Source of the DNA: Plasmodiophora brassicae
Lineage: Eukaryota; Endomyxa; Phytomyxea; Plasmodiophorida; Plasmodiophoridae
Direction: 5' to 3'
Length of the DNA stretch: 64,000 nucleotides
Assembly (NCBI GenBank): GCA_039704465.1
Contig: JASFAU010000014.1
Span: 124,001 to 188,000 of the forward strand
The notes under the pieces were generated by a model that was not told where the DNA came from, did not search any database, and saw only the letters and a list, made by a program, of their open reading frames with translations. The translations under genes and the position numbers were made by a program. Position 1 is the stretch's first letter. Each line of letters begins with the position of its first letter. Positions 1 to 9,668 of this stretch are shown here, piece by piece.

Positions 1-338
1 TCATCGCTGGCCGTCGCCAGCATATGCGAATCCGACGACCAGCAGACGTCCGACAGGCCCAGTGCATGGCCCTTGAAGACCTGCAGGCAAGCACCGGTCG
101 CCACGTCCCACGTCATCGCCAGCGCATCCGATGCTGAACAACGCGTCACAACCGCGCTCGCGCGCCCGCGTGTACGCTCCGCTTACAAGAGGTCGCTAGC
201 GTACGGCCGTCCGGCGAGAACTTGACGCTGGGCGGCGCGGGTCAGTGCTGGCGAGGACGCGCGCTGGACGACGACCGCCTACCTGGATACGGCACGGCCA
301 TGGCCGGTGATCCGTCGCACCTGCCTGTACGACGGCAT
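1..338 (-). CDS. WDR5: WDR5-like WD40 repeat protein, 5' part only
   Basis: This is the 5' end of a WD40 beta-propeller gene that runs off the left edge. Exons are 338-283, 227-187 and 133-1, with GT-AG introns of 55 and 53 nt whose phases match. The joined reading starts MPSYRQVRRITGHGRAVSS, continues VKFSPDGRTLATSSSD, and goes on with GHALGLSDVCWSSDS. That order and wording match the first propeller blades of WDR5, the scaffold of SET1/MLL histone H3K4 methyltransferase complexes. The ATG at 338 was chosen because it precedes the first blade at the expected short distance. The remaining blades lie outside the window, so a related WD40 protein cannot be fully excluded. Confidence 0.85.
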
Positions 339-616
339 TGCGATGCGCACGGCGCACCGCGTACACCAACTGCCGGATTCGGGCGTCCCGCTGCACGCGT
401 CCTGCCAACCCGATGCTACGAATGTGCATCCTGGTCGTCCTGTACGACGCAACATCGGCGGCTGTTGGCAGCTTCGGCGTTCGCAGTCGGTCAGCGTTGC
501 GAGCTGCACGCAATCGGTGGCTGACGACAGCGTCGGTGTTCGCAGCTGGGCAGCATCGTCACTACGCGCAGTCTTGCGAGCTGCACACACGCGCAGGTCG
601 AATGCAATATGTTCCA

Positions 617-2719
617 TTAGGTACAGGCGACCGAGCTGCGCATGGCCGATTGGCATTGCGCGGACAGCTCGGCGAACACGTCGGCAGCAGCGTCGTCGAG
701 TTCCTTCTGGGCGCGAGCCGAGACGCGATTGACCAGGAGACGGGTCGACCGTGACGCGGCGTCCCTGTTGACGAGGTCGCGGAGCGCCGCGAGGAACGCG
801 TCCCGGTCGCTGCGGTTGCGCGCCCAGTCGCCTCCGGACTCCAGGGCCAAACAGCGTTTCCGCAGGGACTCCAACGCCTTCGCGTCGTCGCCCGTACGGT
901 CGTAGAAGCGCAACGCCACGTGGAACAGCGGGGCACAGCTGGGCAGCGCGCACGACAACGACCCCAGCAGGTCGACGGTCTTCCCGCGTAGGAATTCCGA
1001 CGGGTCCTCGGTGACGGCGTCGCAGAACACGCCCAGCAGGCCCATATCGATCATCGGGGCCTGCTGCAGCTCGGCCAGCTTCGCGAACGCCTTCACGGCG
1101 CTCTGCAGGTCGCGAACGCCCATGGACGCCGTCAGGAAGTTGTCCCAGACCTGCCAGTCGTCCGGTTTCAGGCGGATGCACTCCTTCAGCGCGTGGAACG
1201 CTTGCGGCAGGGCGCGGGTCTCCAGGTACGCGGCGGCCAGGTTGTTCTGCGCGTCGCCGTTCTCCGGCGTCAGCTTCACACATCGGGCGAACGCCGTCAC
1301 GGCCGTCGGGAAGTCCTTGACCTGCATGGCGGCGTACCCCATCGCGTACCACGCCTTCGGGAACATCGGGTTGATCGCCAGCGCCTCCCGGAAATGGTCG
1401 ATACACGCGCGCCAGCGGCACGCGCCGAAATCGATCTCGCCCAGGGCGCGTTTGGCGCGCGCGTACCGGCGCTCGCTGAGATCCCATGCGCGGTGGTACC
1501 ATTGCGCATCCATGGTCACATCGCCAAGAATGCATGGCAGGCGCGGCGTGGGGCCGTACGCCTCCATGCGGGCCTCCAGCATGGCCTGCGCCTCGGCCCG
1601 GCGACCTAACCGGACGTGCAGGCGCATCATCGGCTCCCAGACGTCCAGGTCGGTGTAGATCGACAGCGCAGCGGCGTGCAGGGCCATGCGCTCCAGGTGC
1701 TCAGCGTGCATCAGTCGCAACGAGTAGAGCGGGATCGGCTGCGCCAGGAAGAAGCCGCCATGAACCAGGTCCTTCGCGGCAGTGCTCGCCGCCGAGGCCA
1801 CAAGCGCCTCGAATTGCGATAGGGCGCGAGCGCACGTGTGCGGGTTACGACAGTCGAGGATGGACCGTCGCGCCAGGCCTCGAAGGCGGATGCTCCAGGA
1901 GCAACAGGGAACGACGTGGTCGATGTACGCCAGCTGCTCGATGCGCTTGATGTCGTCCAGGACGTTCTCGGCGTCAACGAGGTCGGCAAGAACGAGAAGG
2001 ACGGCCCGATGGATCGGGAGCATGCGAGTGGGGAACAGGGCGTCGCCTGCGGATGACAGCGCAACGCGCTCCAGCAGCAGGTCGTCGTCGAGTGGCACAT
2101 CAGGCATCAATTCCGACACCCGTTCGTTATCGTCGTCGTCCACAGGGCGGACGTCGTCATTCAGCGTGACCTGAAGGACAAGCTGGGCACGATCTTCCTT
2201 CTGGAATTTGGTGCGTTTGCCCATGGACCCGGTGAGCGACACCGCCATGCCAAGCGTTGCCTGCGCGCGCTCGATCCACCTGCGGGCTGCAGGGTGCATT
2301 CCGAACCCCATAAACCCGACCGCGATTTCCGCCTGAAGGTTGGCATCGGAGTCGCCGATGTTCGCGACGGGGATAAGGTCCTCGAAGCGTTTCGCCAGGG
2401 TCGGCGAAGGTCCCGTAAGCAACGACTGATGCACGACCAGAGCGTTCATGAGCTTCCGGGCCGCAACATGGTCGTCAGTGGCGAGTGCATCCAGCGACGT
2501 CTGGCAGAACAGCAGCAGCGCCGGGTTGACAACGTGCCCCACGGCTTCCTCGCCGTCAACGTCCAGCGATCCGGCAGCTAGATCGACCTCGTCGGGTGCG
2601 CCGCCGGTGAAATTCGCCGCCAGGAACAGGTCCAGCGCATGCGAGGCGGCATCGCAGAGCGTGCCAGCCTGAGGAGCGCACAGTTCCCAGATACGCTGGC
2701 GATGGTCCGCGGACAGCAT
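617..2719 (-). CDS. TTC27: TTC27/Emw1-type TPR protein
   Basis: A single 700-residue open frame with no visible intron. The middle carries the family signature ATLGMAVSLTGSMGKRTKFQ, which aligns with the conserved GKRTKFQ block of TTC27 (yeast Emw1). The second half contains tandem tetratricopeptide repeats, for example AWYAMGYAAMQVKDFPTAV followed by AQNNLAAAYLETRALPQAF. TTC27 is an essential TPR protein linked in yeast to cell-wall integrity and elsewhere to folding or biogenesis of a GTPase factor; no enzymatic activity is known. The ATG at 2719 gives a length somewhat shorter than the roughly 840-residue human protein. Nearby genes do not inform its role. Confidence 0.88.
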   Translation of the reverse strand: MLSADHRQRIWELCAPQAGTLCDAASHALDLFLAANFTGGAPDEVDLAAGSLDVDGEEAVGHVVNPALLLFCQTSLDALATDDHVAARKLMNALVVHQSLLTGPSPTLAKRFEDLIPVANIGDSDANLQAEIAVGFMGFGMHPAARRWIERAQATLGMAVSLTGSMGKRTKFQKEDRAQLVLQVTLNDDVRPVDDDDNERVSELMPDVPLDDDLLLERVALSSAGDALFPTRMLPIHRAVLLVLADLVDAENVLDDIKRIEQLAYIDHVVPCCSWSIRLRGLARRSILDCRNPHTCARALSQFEALVASAASTAAKDLVHGGFFLAQPIPLYSLRLMHAEHLERMALHAAALSIYTDLDVWEPMMRLHVRLGRRAEAQAMLEARMEAYGPTPRLPCILGDVTMDAQWYHRAWDLSERRYARAKRALGEIDFGACRWRACIDHFREALAINPMFPKAWYAMGYAAMQVKDFPTAVTAFARCVKLTPENGDAQNNLAAAYLETRALPQAFHALKECIRLKPDDWQVWDNFLTASMGVRDLQSAVKAFAKLAELQQAPMIDMGLLGVFCDAVTEDPSEFLRGKTVDLLGSLSCALPSCAPLFHVALRFYDRTGDDAKALESLRKRCLALESGGDWARNRSDRDAFLAALRDLVNRDAASRSTRLLVNRVSARAQKELDDAAADVFAELSAQCQSAMRSSVACT

Positions 2720-3178
2720 TCGATGTCGTCGCGGACACCGTGACGGACTCCGCGATGAAGCGACGAGTCACGAGAAGAGCCAGCAACGACGTACTGCTGA
2801 GCAAGACCCGTGCAGGCGCGGACGGAACACAGCAAACAGACCGCCCCAGGCGGACGCTAACACCGGCTACAATGTAGTTCGGACGCAGGTGGGGCCTGCA
2901 TATCGGACCGCGCCGTCCTCGGCCAAAGAGCCGGGTGGTGACCTCCTCGTTGGGGTGACCGCATTCGTCGCCACGAGATACTATGCCTTAAGTGAAACGA
3001 TACAGGAAGCATGGCCTCGCTCTCGAGCAGGCACGATGACTACCTACGGAGGCGGATACGACGTTTCGCTCGAAAGCGACCGAACATGACGACAGATGCC
3101 GGTTCAAGTGTCAGCACCAGAGTACCCTGTTGCAACAATGAACATGTATGAGACAACCAGTTGATGCTCTGCGATCAG
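2720..3178. other. Intergenic region
   Basis: No frame here has the coding character, homology or splice structure of the neighbouring genes. It is the upstream region of TTC27 and the downstream region of the small membrane protein. Confidence 0.5.
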
Positions 3179-3484
3179 CTAGGCCGAACAGCAGCCACAG
3201 AGGCCACAGCAGGTGACGCACTCGACGACCGCCTTCACGCCACTGCAGCAGATCGTCACAACGCAGCAAACTGGGATTGCAATGATAAAGACGATAACGA
3301 CCAGCAACACAGAATTATTGTCGATCGACAACGAGAATCCGCCAGAACCATCGCTGACATCCGCCTTCACATTCGAAATGCGGTCAGGGATTTCTGAGAC
3401 CGTCTGGTTGTTCGCCTGCGCGAAAACGGCAACGAGGCACGATGAAAACGACAGCCACAAAACGACCTGGCCTCGAAGCGGCAT
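3179..3484 (-). CDS. Small secretory-pathway single-pass membrane protein
   Basis: I do not recognise this family. Starting at the internal ATG at 3484, the 101-residue product begins with a textbook signal peptide (MPLRGQVVLWLSFSSCLVAV then FAQ). A short luminal segment with an NQT glycosylation sequon follows, then a strongly hydrophobic helix (VLLVVIVFIIAIPVCCVV) and a tail very rich in cysteine, ending CGLCGCCSA. The predicted topology is type I with a cytosolic Cys-rich tail that could be palmitoylated. The frame extends further upstream to 3571, but that extension would bury the signal peptide, so the internal start is preferred. Confidence 0.6.
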   Translation of the reverse strand: MPLRGQVVLWLSFSSCLVAVFAQANNQTVSEIPDRISNVKADVSDGSGGFSLSIDNNSVLLVVIVFIIAIPVCCVVTICCSGVKAVVECVTCCGLCGCCSA

Positions 3485-3601
3485 TGTCAGACGCCAGGAT
3501 AACTTATCGAAGTGACTCCAGCGACACGAACGGCGTGACGCAACTTGCGATCCCGAGGATAGGAGTCGCACGTTACATATCAGAACAGGTCCATTATTAA
3601 T

Positions 3602-4628
3602 GACCGGCAGTAATCCACCACCGACATCGCATCACACGGCAGGACAACGTTGAAGAAGAAATCGCCCGCACCGAAATAGTGAACCTGCGTACAATAAACG
3701 CGAATGAGGCTGCCATTGTGCGAACGTTAACGATATGTTCGTACAGAGTACCGCCTCGTAGCATCGCAACGACGCACCGTCCAGATCTGGGTGGCGATGT
3801 GCGATGAGCCGGGATCACTGATCCTATAGAATGCGCGTAACCACGCGGGCCCCGGCACGTTCTCCACCTGCGTCACGCTGGACGTCGGGCACGACCTCCT
3901 CCGGCACGCCGCCTCGATGCCCGCGATCCGCCGCTCCGCCTGCCCGATCAGCGTCCGCTTGATCGACGCGATCGCCTGGCGACGCCGCGCCGGGAACATC
4001 TGCGCCCGCTCGTACGACGCCAGCCGGTCCGGCAGCATGTCCATCTCGAAATCCGCCTCGGCATGCCGACCCAACCCCATCCCCCCAACACCAACCAAAT
4101 AGACCAAATGGCGACGTCGACCGCGCGCCGCCGTTCCGGCGACAGCTCTCAGCTCGGCGGCTCCATACGTCGTTTTTTGCCACCGCTGCTGCCGTCGCCG
4201 GCGCCCGCAACAGCCGCTGTATTAACGCACATCAAGTCAGCGTACGTGGGATGCAGCTCGGCGTGGTCGACAGTTGCAGCTGCAGGACGACGCGCCGTGA
4301 CGTTCCCGTTACGACTGATCGGGAAGATTAATCTGCGGCTACAAGCTGACGAATGGGACTGCACGGATTGGCGGAAATAGCGCGTCCAGAGCGATAGCGG
4401 CCGATTGAGCGAGACAAGGTGATGTCGTCGTCGTCGAGGCGGTGTTATTTGTGGTGGTGGTGGCTCGTCGTTGTCGTGTGTGTTGGGCTGATTGCAGAAA
4501 GTGATGCTGGCGCCGGTGACGGGTACCACCGACATTTCCATCGGTTCCGGCATACCCGTCGTGCGGCGGTCCCGCCGCAAGACCAAGGTCGATAGCGGCG
4601 TACGGACTCGGTCGTCTGCGTTCGACAT
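3602..4628 (-). other. Unresolved region with possible small spliced gene
   Basis: Minus-strand open frames at 4149-4628 (ATG at 4628, proline and arginine rich, ending GGKKRRMEPPS) and 3727-4107 (containing MDMLPDRLASYERAQMF and a basic helix-like stretch) lie head to tail. They could be exons of one nuclear protein, joined by an intron ending ATGCCGAG near 4052. No family was recognised and no unique splice solution was found. This is a candidate locus rather than a gene call. Confidence 0.25.
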
Positions 4629-4748
4629 TATTCTATAAAGCGGTCCTGGAAAGGCGATTGGTCATCCCATGGCGGCAGCTGGTGGAACTCGTGCACAATA
4701 ATCTCCGCGCATTCCCGATATTACTGTTCGCGGCTCGACGTCCACCGG

Positions 4749-5346
4749 ATGTCGCATCAGCAATCGTCATCCAAGGAACGGCGCTATGAGTGTATGGCAA
4801 TGGAGTCGATCTGCAGTGCGCCGTTGCTGGGTGATACTGACCCGCGGTGTCGAAAGATCTGCCGCATACAGCCGATATTCGATTCCATTCCTGGGGTGCG
4901 ACTACGGAGGAGGCGTTCGGCAACATGGCCGCCTGCATGTTCTCGTACATGACCGATATCGATAGCATCGATATCGACGCGCGGTACACGTATGAATTTG
5001 AGGTGCGCCCGCCCGTGTGAACATGGCATCCCTGATCAACGCTGACTGGGGTGTGATGAAATAGGTCGTCGGGGACGACGAATCCGAGGCCTTGTACAAG
5101 TTCCTGGACGAGCTGCTGTACCGGTTCTGGACTGGTGACCGAATCGCCTGCCGAGAGGTTCAAGTCACCGTCGTGGGCGAGGACGGCGAAAATCGCAACG
5201 TCCGCGTTCGTGCACGCTCGCAAGGTGAACCGTTCGACGTGAAGAAGCATCCCCAGGGCACGGAAATCAAAGCCATAACGCTGGAAGATCTCTCTGTCCA
5301 GCACGCAGAGAGCCGTGTCGATGCGTTCGTTCTCGTGGACATTTAG
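4749..5346 (+). CDS. ZBTB8OS: Archease, activator of the RtcB RNA ligase
   Basis: Three exons (4749-4791, 4857-5002, 5065-5346) with 65- and 62-nt introns encode 156 residues; human archease has 167. Splicing restores the conserved opening RRYEYLPHTADIRFHSWG. Further diagnostic blocks are EEAFGNMAACMFSYMTD, ALYKFLDELLYRFW and KHPQGTEIKAITLEDLSV, and the protein ends in VLVDI as archeases do. Archease promotes guanylylation and turnover of RtcB and is needed for ligation of tRNA exon halves. Its target ligase is the convergent neighbour. A 276-codon open frame on the opposite strand is an antisense shadow. The start is supported because the first intron splits the Tyr codon of the conserved YEYL motif. 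Confidence 0.93.
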
Positions 5347-5514
5347 AGCCATGGAGGCGCCAACTGGAAATGAAAAGCGTACCAAGAAACCCTGCAACAC
5401 ATGAGCGTAGCGGTTGTCGTCGTTTAATGATTCCGAAAGCTGACACCAACCGGCATGATACATGAACGCGAGTTTATGGTTGTGCCTTCGCCGAAACGCG
5501 GAAACTCGGGCGAC

Positions 5515-7194
5515 CTAACCTTTCGTAACGATCATTGGCACTAAGCGAACGACGCGTTTGGAGATGTTGGCGGCCTCGCACGTATTGACGACCTCGTCGA
5601 CATCCTTGTACGAGCGCGCGTCTTCCTCTTGGACCAGCTTCGGGTTGCCGACCTTGATAGTGACGCCCATGCGCTTCAGGGATTCGAGCGTGTCCTTGGA
5701 TTTGATCACATCACGAGCATGGTGCCGACTCAGAAGCCGGCCGGCACCATGACAGGTGCTCCCCCACGTTGTCGACATGCCTTCCTTGGTACCCGTCAGA
5801 ACGTACGACGCCGTCCCCATTGATCCTCCAACAAGAACAGGCTGCCCAATCTCCTTGTAATCGTCAGGAATGGATGGGTGCCCAGGTGGGAACGCTCGCG
5901 TGGCACCCTTGCGATGAACGAGCAGGTCTCGCTCATACCCGTTGACCATGTGCTTCTCGGCTTTGGCCGTGTTGTGCGCCACATCGTAGATCAAAGACAT
6001 GCCCATCTCTGCTGACGACTTCTTCATCACCGTTGCGAACGCCGTCCTGACCGCATGCGTTATTGCCGACCGGTTCGCGAACGCGAAATTGCTGGCACAC
6101 GCCAGCGCAGACTGAGACGTGAATTGGGTCTTGGCGAAGACACGTTCAGCGTGCTGCCAATACGTACGAGGTACTTCTGACCGATCTGCGATTTGATCGG
6201 GGCGCACATCAGCTGCCGGTCGTTGAGCGCGATCGGCTGTTTCGCCGACTTCATCATCATCAGGTAATCGGAGCACACCTGGTGCCCGAGCCCCCGAGAC
6301 CCTGTATGGATCATAATGCAGACCTGCCCTTCACGTTCCAGCCTGACGTCGTTTCTAAGTTAGTGATAAGAAGCACATGCATCGGCTGTCGCATACCCCA
6401 TCGCCCTGGCAGCTTCAGCATCGTAGATCTTGTCGATCTTCTGGACTTCGCAGTAGTGGTTCCCGGCACCTAGGGTGCCAACCTGATCGCGACCGCGTTC
6501 TTTGGCGCGTGCGGACACGTCATTCGCATGCCCACCCGGCACACGTCCTTTCTCCTCACAGTGCAGTCGGTCGTGTTCGGTCGCATGACCTTTCTTCACA
6601 GACCAGGCCATGCCAGTTTCGAGAATCTCCTCCAGTTCCTTCTTCGAAAGCGACAGATAGCTTCGCCCGCCAACGCCACTTGGGATCCCATCCATCAGAT
6701 GCTGTGCCAGGCGTTCCTGAACTGGGGTAATGTCTTCTGCCATCAGATTCGTGCGGATCAGTCGCACGCCACAGCAAATGTCTGATATCGTGGTCAACCG
6801 CATGGTCTGTAGCCTCCTCGAGATAACGTTTACCGAAGCCAACGCCGCCAGGGGAAACAACCGCTTCCGGATCGTTCATGTCCATAGCGGCAACGTTTCC
6901 AATGGCGAACCCGTACCCAGCATGGCAATCAGGCAGGCCAATGGATTCTTTAACGATTCCAGGCAGGGTAGCCACATTGGCGATCTGGCATACAGCGGGT
7001 AGGAACCCACCCCCACCGTGGCCGGCAAGCTCGTCCAGCAACGCCGGGCGAAGCTTATCGTTGGCGTAGAACACGCCAGGGACGCGCATGTTCGGCACGA
7101 ACCCTTTGGCGATTGTGTTCCGCACCGAACCACCTTGTTCATCGGCTAACGTCAGATACTGCAGCTGCTGCTCCTGGCAGGAACGGCCCGGCAT
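5515..7194 (-). CDS. RTCB: RtcB-type RNA-splicing ligase (HSPC117)
   Basis: Four exons (7194-6834, 6781-6397, 6342-6168, 6111-5515) with introns of 52, 54 and 56 nt give 505 residues, the same length as human RTCB. All functional blocks are present: [42 protein letters not shown] with the metal-binding Cys, [39 protein letters not shown], and TCHGAGR with the His that carries GMP. The end (VPMIVTKG) matches the conserved C-terminus. The enzyme joins 2',3'-cyclic phosphate and 5'-OH RNA ends using GTP and Mn2+, and acts in tRNA splicing and in XBP1/HAC1-type mRNA splicing. The ATG at 7194 was chosen because the frame upstream has no other ATG. Its cofactor archease is convergent, with the stop codons 168 bp apart. 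Confidence 0.97.
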
Positions 7195-7474
7195 CGTCAG
7201 GTGTGACTTCCAGCGGCCCGGACGCACCAATTATATTCCTGGACCGCTGCGTTGCATCCACTAACCGTGATCTGCCCGACGGGCGCACTATCGAAAATTG
7301 CGACTGTGCCCCCCCCCGACATGTGCGACTTTTGGGCCCTCGCCACGCCGTATGTTATGGCACGGCCGCGACGGGGGTCGCGCAGCCGCGCAGTTTGAAT
7401 AAACGTCCACGGCAACCGACGGCTTCGGCAGTCCAAATACACGATAGATTTGATGTCTTAAAATGCCTATTACT

Positions 7475-7917
7475 CCCTAATTGTCACAGCGCACGTTCCC
7501 TAATTGTCACAGCGCACGTTCCCTAATTGTCACAGCGCACGTTCCCTAATTGTCACAGCGCACGTTCCCCTAATTGTCACAGCGCACGTCCCCTAATTGT
7601 CACAGCGCACGTTCCCCTAATTGTCACAGCGCACGTTCCCCTAATTGTCACAGCGCACGTTCCCCTAATTGTCACAGCGCACGTTCCCCTAATTGTCACA
7701 GCGCACGTTCCCCTAATTGTCACAGCGCACGTTCCCCTAATTGTCACAGCGCACGTCCCCTAATTGTCACAGCGCACGTTCCCCTAATTGTCACAGCGCA
7801 CGTCCCCTAATTGTCACAGCGCACGTTCCCTAATTGTCACAGCGCACGTTCCCCTAATTGTCACAGCGCACGTTCCCCTAATTGTCACAGCGCACGTTCC
7901 CCTAATTGTCACAGCGC
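7475..7917. repeat. Tandem satellite, 19 copies of a 23/24-bp unit
   Basis: Nineteen head-to-tail copies of CCCTAATTGTCACAGCGCACG plus TT, with units of 23 or 24 bp differing by one extra C or one missing T. There are no spacers, so it is not a CRISPR array. Frames running through it simply encode a period-8 artefact. It lies downstream of the RtcB 5' end and upstream of the first tRNA-Phe. Confidence 0.97.
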
Positions 7918-8201
7918 CAGTGTCTGTTGGGCAGTTACGGACTGCGCCAGTCGGGCAGTTCTGGGGCAGCTGCGGGGCGGCTGATCGGTTATATACCAGT
8001 AAAAATTCCCGGCCCAACGGAGTGCGCCTGCTGAGGGATGCACATCTGATGCCGCACCATGTAAGCGAGGCCACGGGAACGAGACGTGGGTCGATGCTGC
8101 TGCCGCCGCGGAAAACAGGAGGTGTTGCATGCCGGAAAGGTTCCAGCCCGCCATCGTTTAAGACCAAGGGCGAGCGGCGTTCAGGTCGGACAAAAACAAC
8201 G

Positions 8202-8274
8202 TGTCCTCTTCGCGGATCGAACGCGAGACCTTACGATCTTCAGTCGTACGCTCTCCCAACTGAGCTAAGAAGAC
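8202..8274 (-). tRNA. trnF-GAA: tRNA-Phe (GAA), copy 1
   Basis: The 73-nt gene folds as a standard cloverleaf: acceptor GTCTTCT pairs with AGAGGAC (one G-U), a D-loop with GCTCAGTTGGGAGAGC, anticodon loop CTGAAGA (anticodon GAA), and a T-arm TCGCG-TTCGATC-CGCGA. The discriminator is A, as expected for Phe. There is no intron and no encoded CCA. A run of five T on the minus strand just downstream (8192-8196) is a Pol III terminator; A and B boxes lie in the D and T arms. Confidence 0.96.
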
Positions 8275-8793
8275 CACAACCTGCTGGTGCTCGGCGTTGC
8301 TAACAAACATGTTAATTACCCCACATTCGTTCTGGTATATGCAAACGCCTCCTGTCGAATTCAAGTGATCATTGGTCCAGAGCGGCACATTGTCCCAGGA
8401 GACCGGCCAGACGTATCAAGGGCACAAAGACCGCATATGGTCAATCCCCGGTTATGACAACTGAGCTGCGAAATGATAACCAAATGTGAACGGAAGAGAT
8501 CGTATGAGGTCGATCATTGCCGGCAGGAATGCGAATCCGGACTCAATGTCGTGGTCCCCATGGACGAATTTAGGTTGTAAACGCGGTACATCGTGGAACA
8601 GAGAAGATCGGAGTTGCTGATGCCCTTGCAAGTTCCATGCAAAACACCAGGCACCGTCCTATGGGGACGATCTGGAACCCGATTCGCTCGTCAGGCGTGA
8701 GGCACTAACGGAGACTGGCATTGGCGTCATTTAACAAAACAGATCGCAGCTACGGCTGGCCAGTGGGCAGTGGTGGCACCCGACAAAAGAAGA
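8275..8793. other. Intergenic region between tRNA-Phe copies 1 and 2
   Basis: No coding frame, RNA gene or repeat could be supported. The flanks of the tRNA copies do not look alike beyond the T-runs. Confidence 0.5.
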
Positions 8794-8866
8794 TGTCCTC
8801 TTCGCGGATCGAACGCGAGACCTTACGATCTTCAGTCGTACGCTCTCCCAACTGAGCTAAGAAGAC
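8794..8866 (-). tRNA. trnF-GAA: tRNA-Phe (GAA), copy 2
   Basis: Identical in sequence to the copy at 8202-8274 over all 73 nt, with the same anticodon loop and A discriminator. The minus-strand sequence just after the 3' end contains TTTT (8786-8789), a minimal Pol III terminator. Confidence 0.96.
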
Positions 8867-9668
8867 AGCGACGTGTATTGCGACGGTTCATACTGTACTC
8901 GGATATGGATCCGACACCTACCATAGGTTAACTGATTTGGTAGTTGGACGCCTGATTGTGACATTGCAATTCCCGCGTCGAGGTGGTCAACAGCATCTGC
9001 CCCAGGGAACGACAAACGAGGAGGTGTATAGACACAGACCAAGCGCGGCGGTCGCATGACGCCTCGATCGACGACACTGTTGTTGTGCAGCATCCCTCCA
9101 AGACTGTTTCTTCATATTCCGATCAGCATCGACACCGGTTGCCCTCTGATCCCCGAAGAAGTTATCGCTGCCGGCATCCACGAAGCAGCACCCTTGGCAG
9201 CCGTCATCGTGTGACGGAACACCCCGCTTCGGCGCCACGAATGCGAACAGAGCAGGTTAGTCGCCAATGGCGCCGAACTAACCGACACGCCAGCTGCGAT
9301 CTCACTCATCCCAGGACCGCCCAGTCACCGATAGTGGCCGGGTACAGAGGGTCGACGCCTCGGTAGGCGGACGGATGCGTCTCGTTGCGTTCAGTTTGCC
9401 AATTGTCTCGTGTGAGCGCGATAGCCGACGTCGCACGGAATCGCGTGATCCTGAGATGTTGCCCAACTCGGACGATGCGTCGCCAACGTCGGTTCTATGC
9501 CTCCGAATGGGTGGCCAGTCCATTCGCGCCCGCTCGCTCCGATGCAGGCCCAGCCTCCGAAACCAACGGAGAGTATCTCACGTTCGGTCGTCGGGGACGT
9601 AGTGGTAGCAGAGCGTTTGTCGCGTAGAGAGCGCTGGCTGTCGATTGCGGTAGTTGCACGTCCCAGGC
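8867..9668. other. Intergenic region upstream of chitin synthase
   Basis: About 800 bp without a supportable gene; the frames present are short and overlap in both strands without homology. It probably carries the promoter of the chitin synthase gene. Confidence 0.45.

Noticed and set aside
4633..5463. 276-codon minus-strand open frame
   Set aside because: It is antisense to archease, whose spliced plus-strand reading has full-length homology.
7475..7917. Possible CRISPR array
   Set aside because: Repeats are contiguous without spacers and the genome is eukaryotic.
7527..8303. Repetitive open frames through the satellite
   Set aside because: The period-8 peptide arises from the 24-bp unit; 23-bp units would shift the frame.
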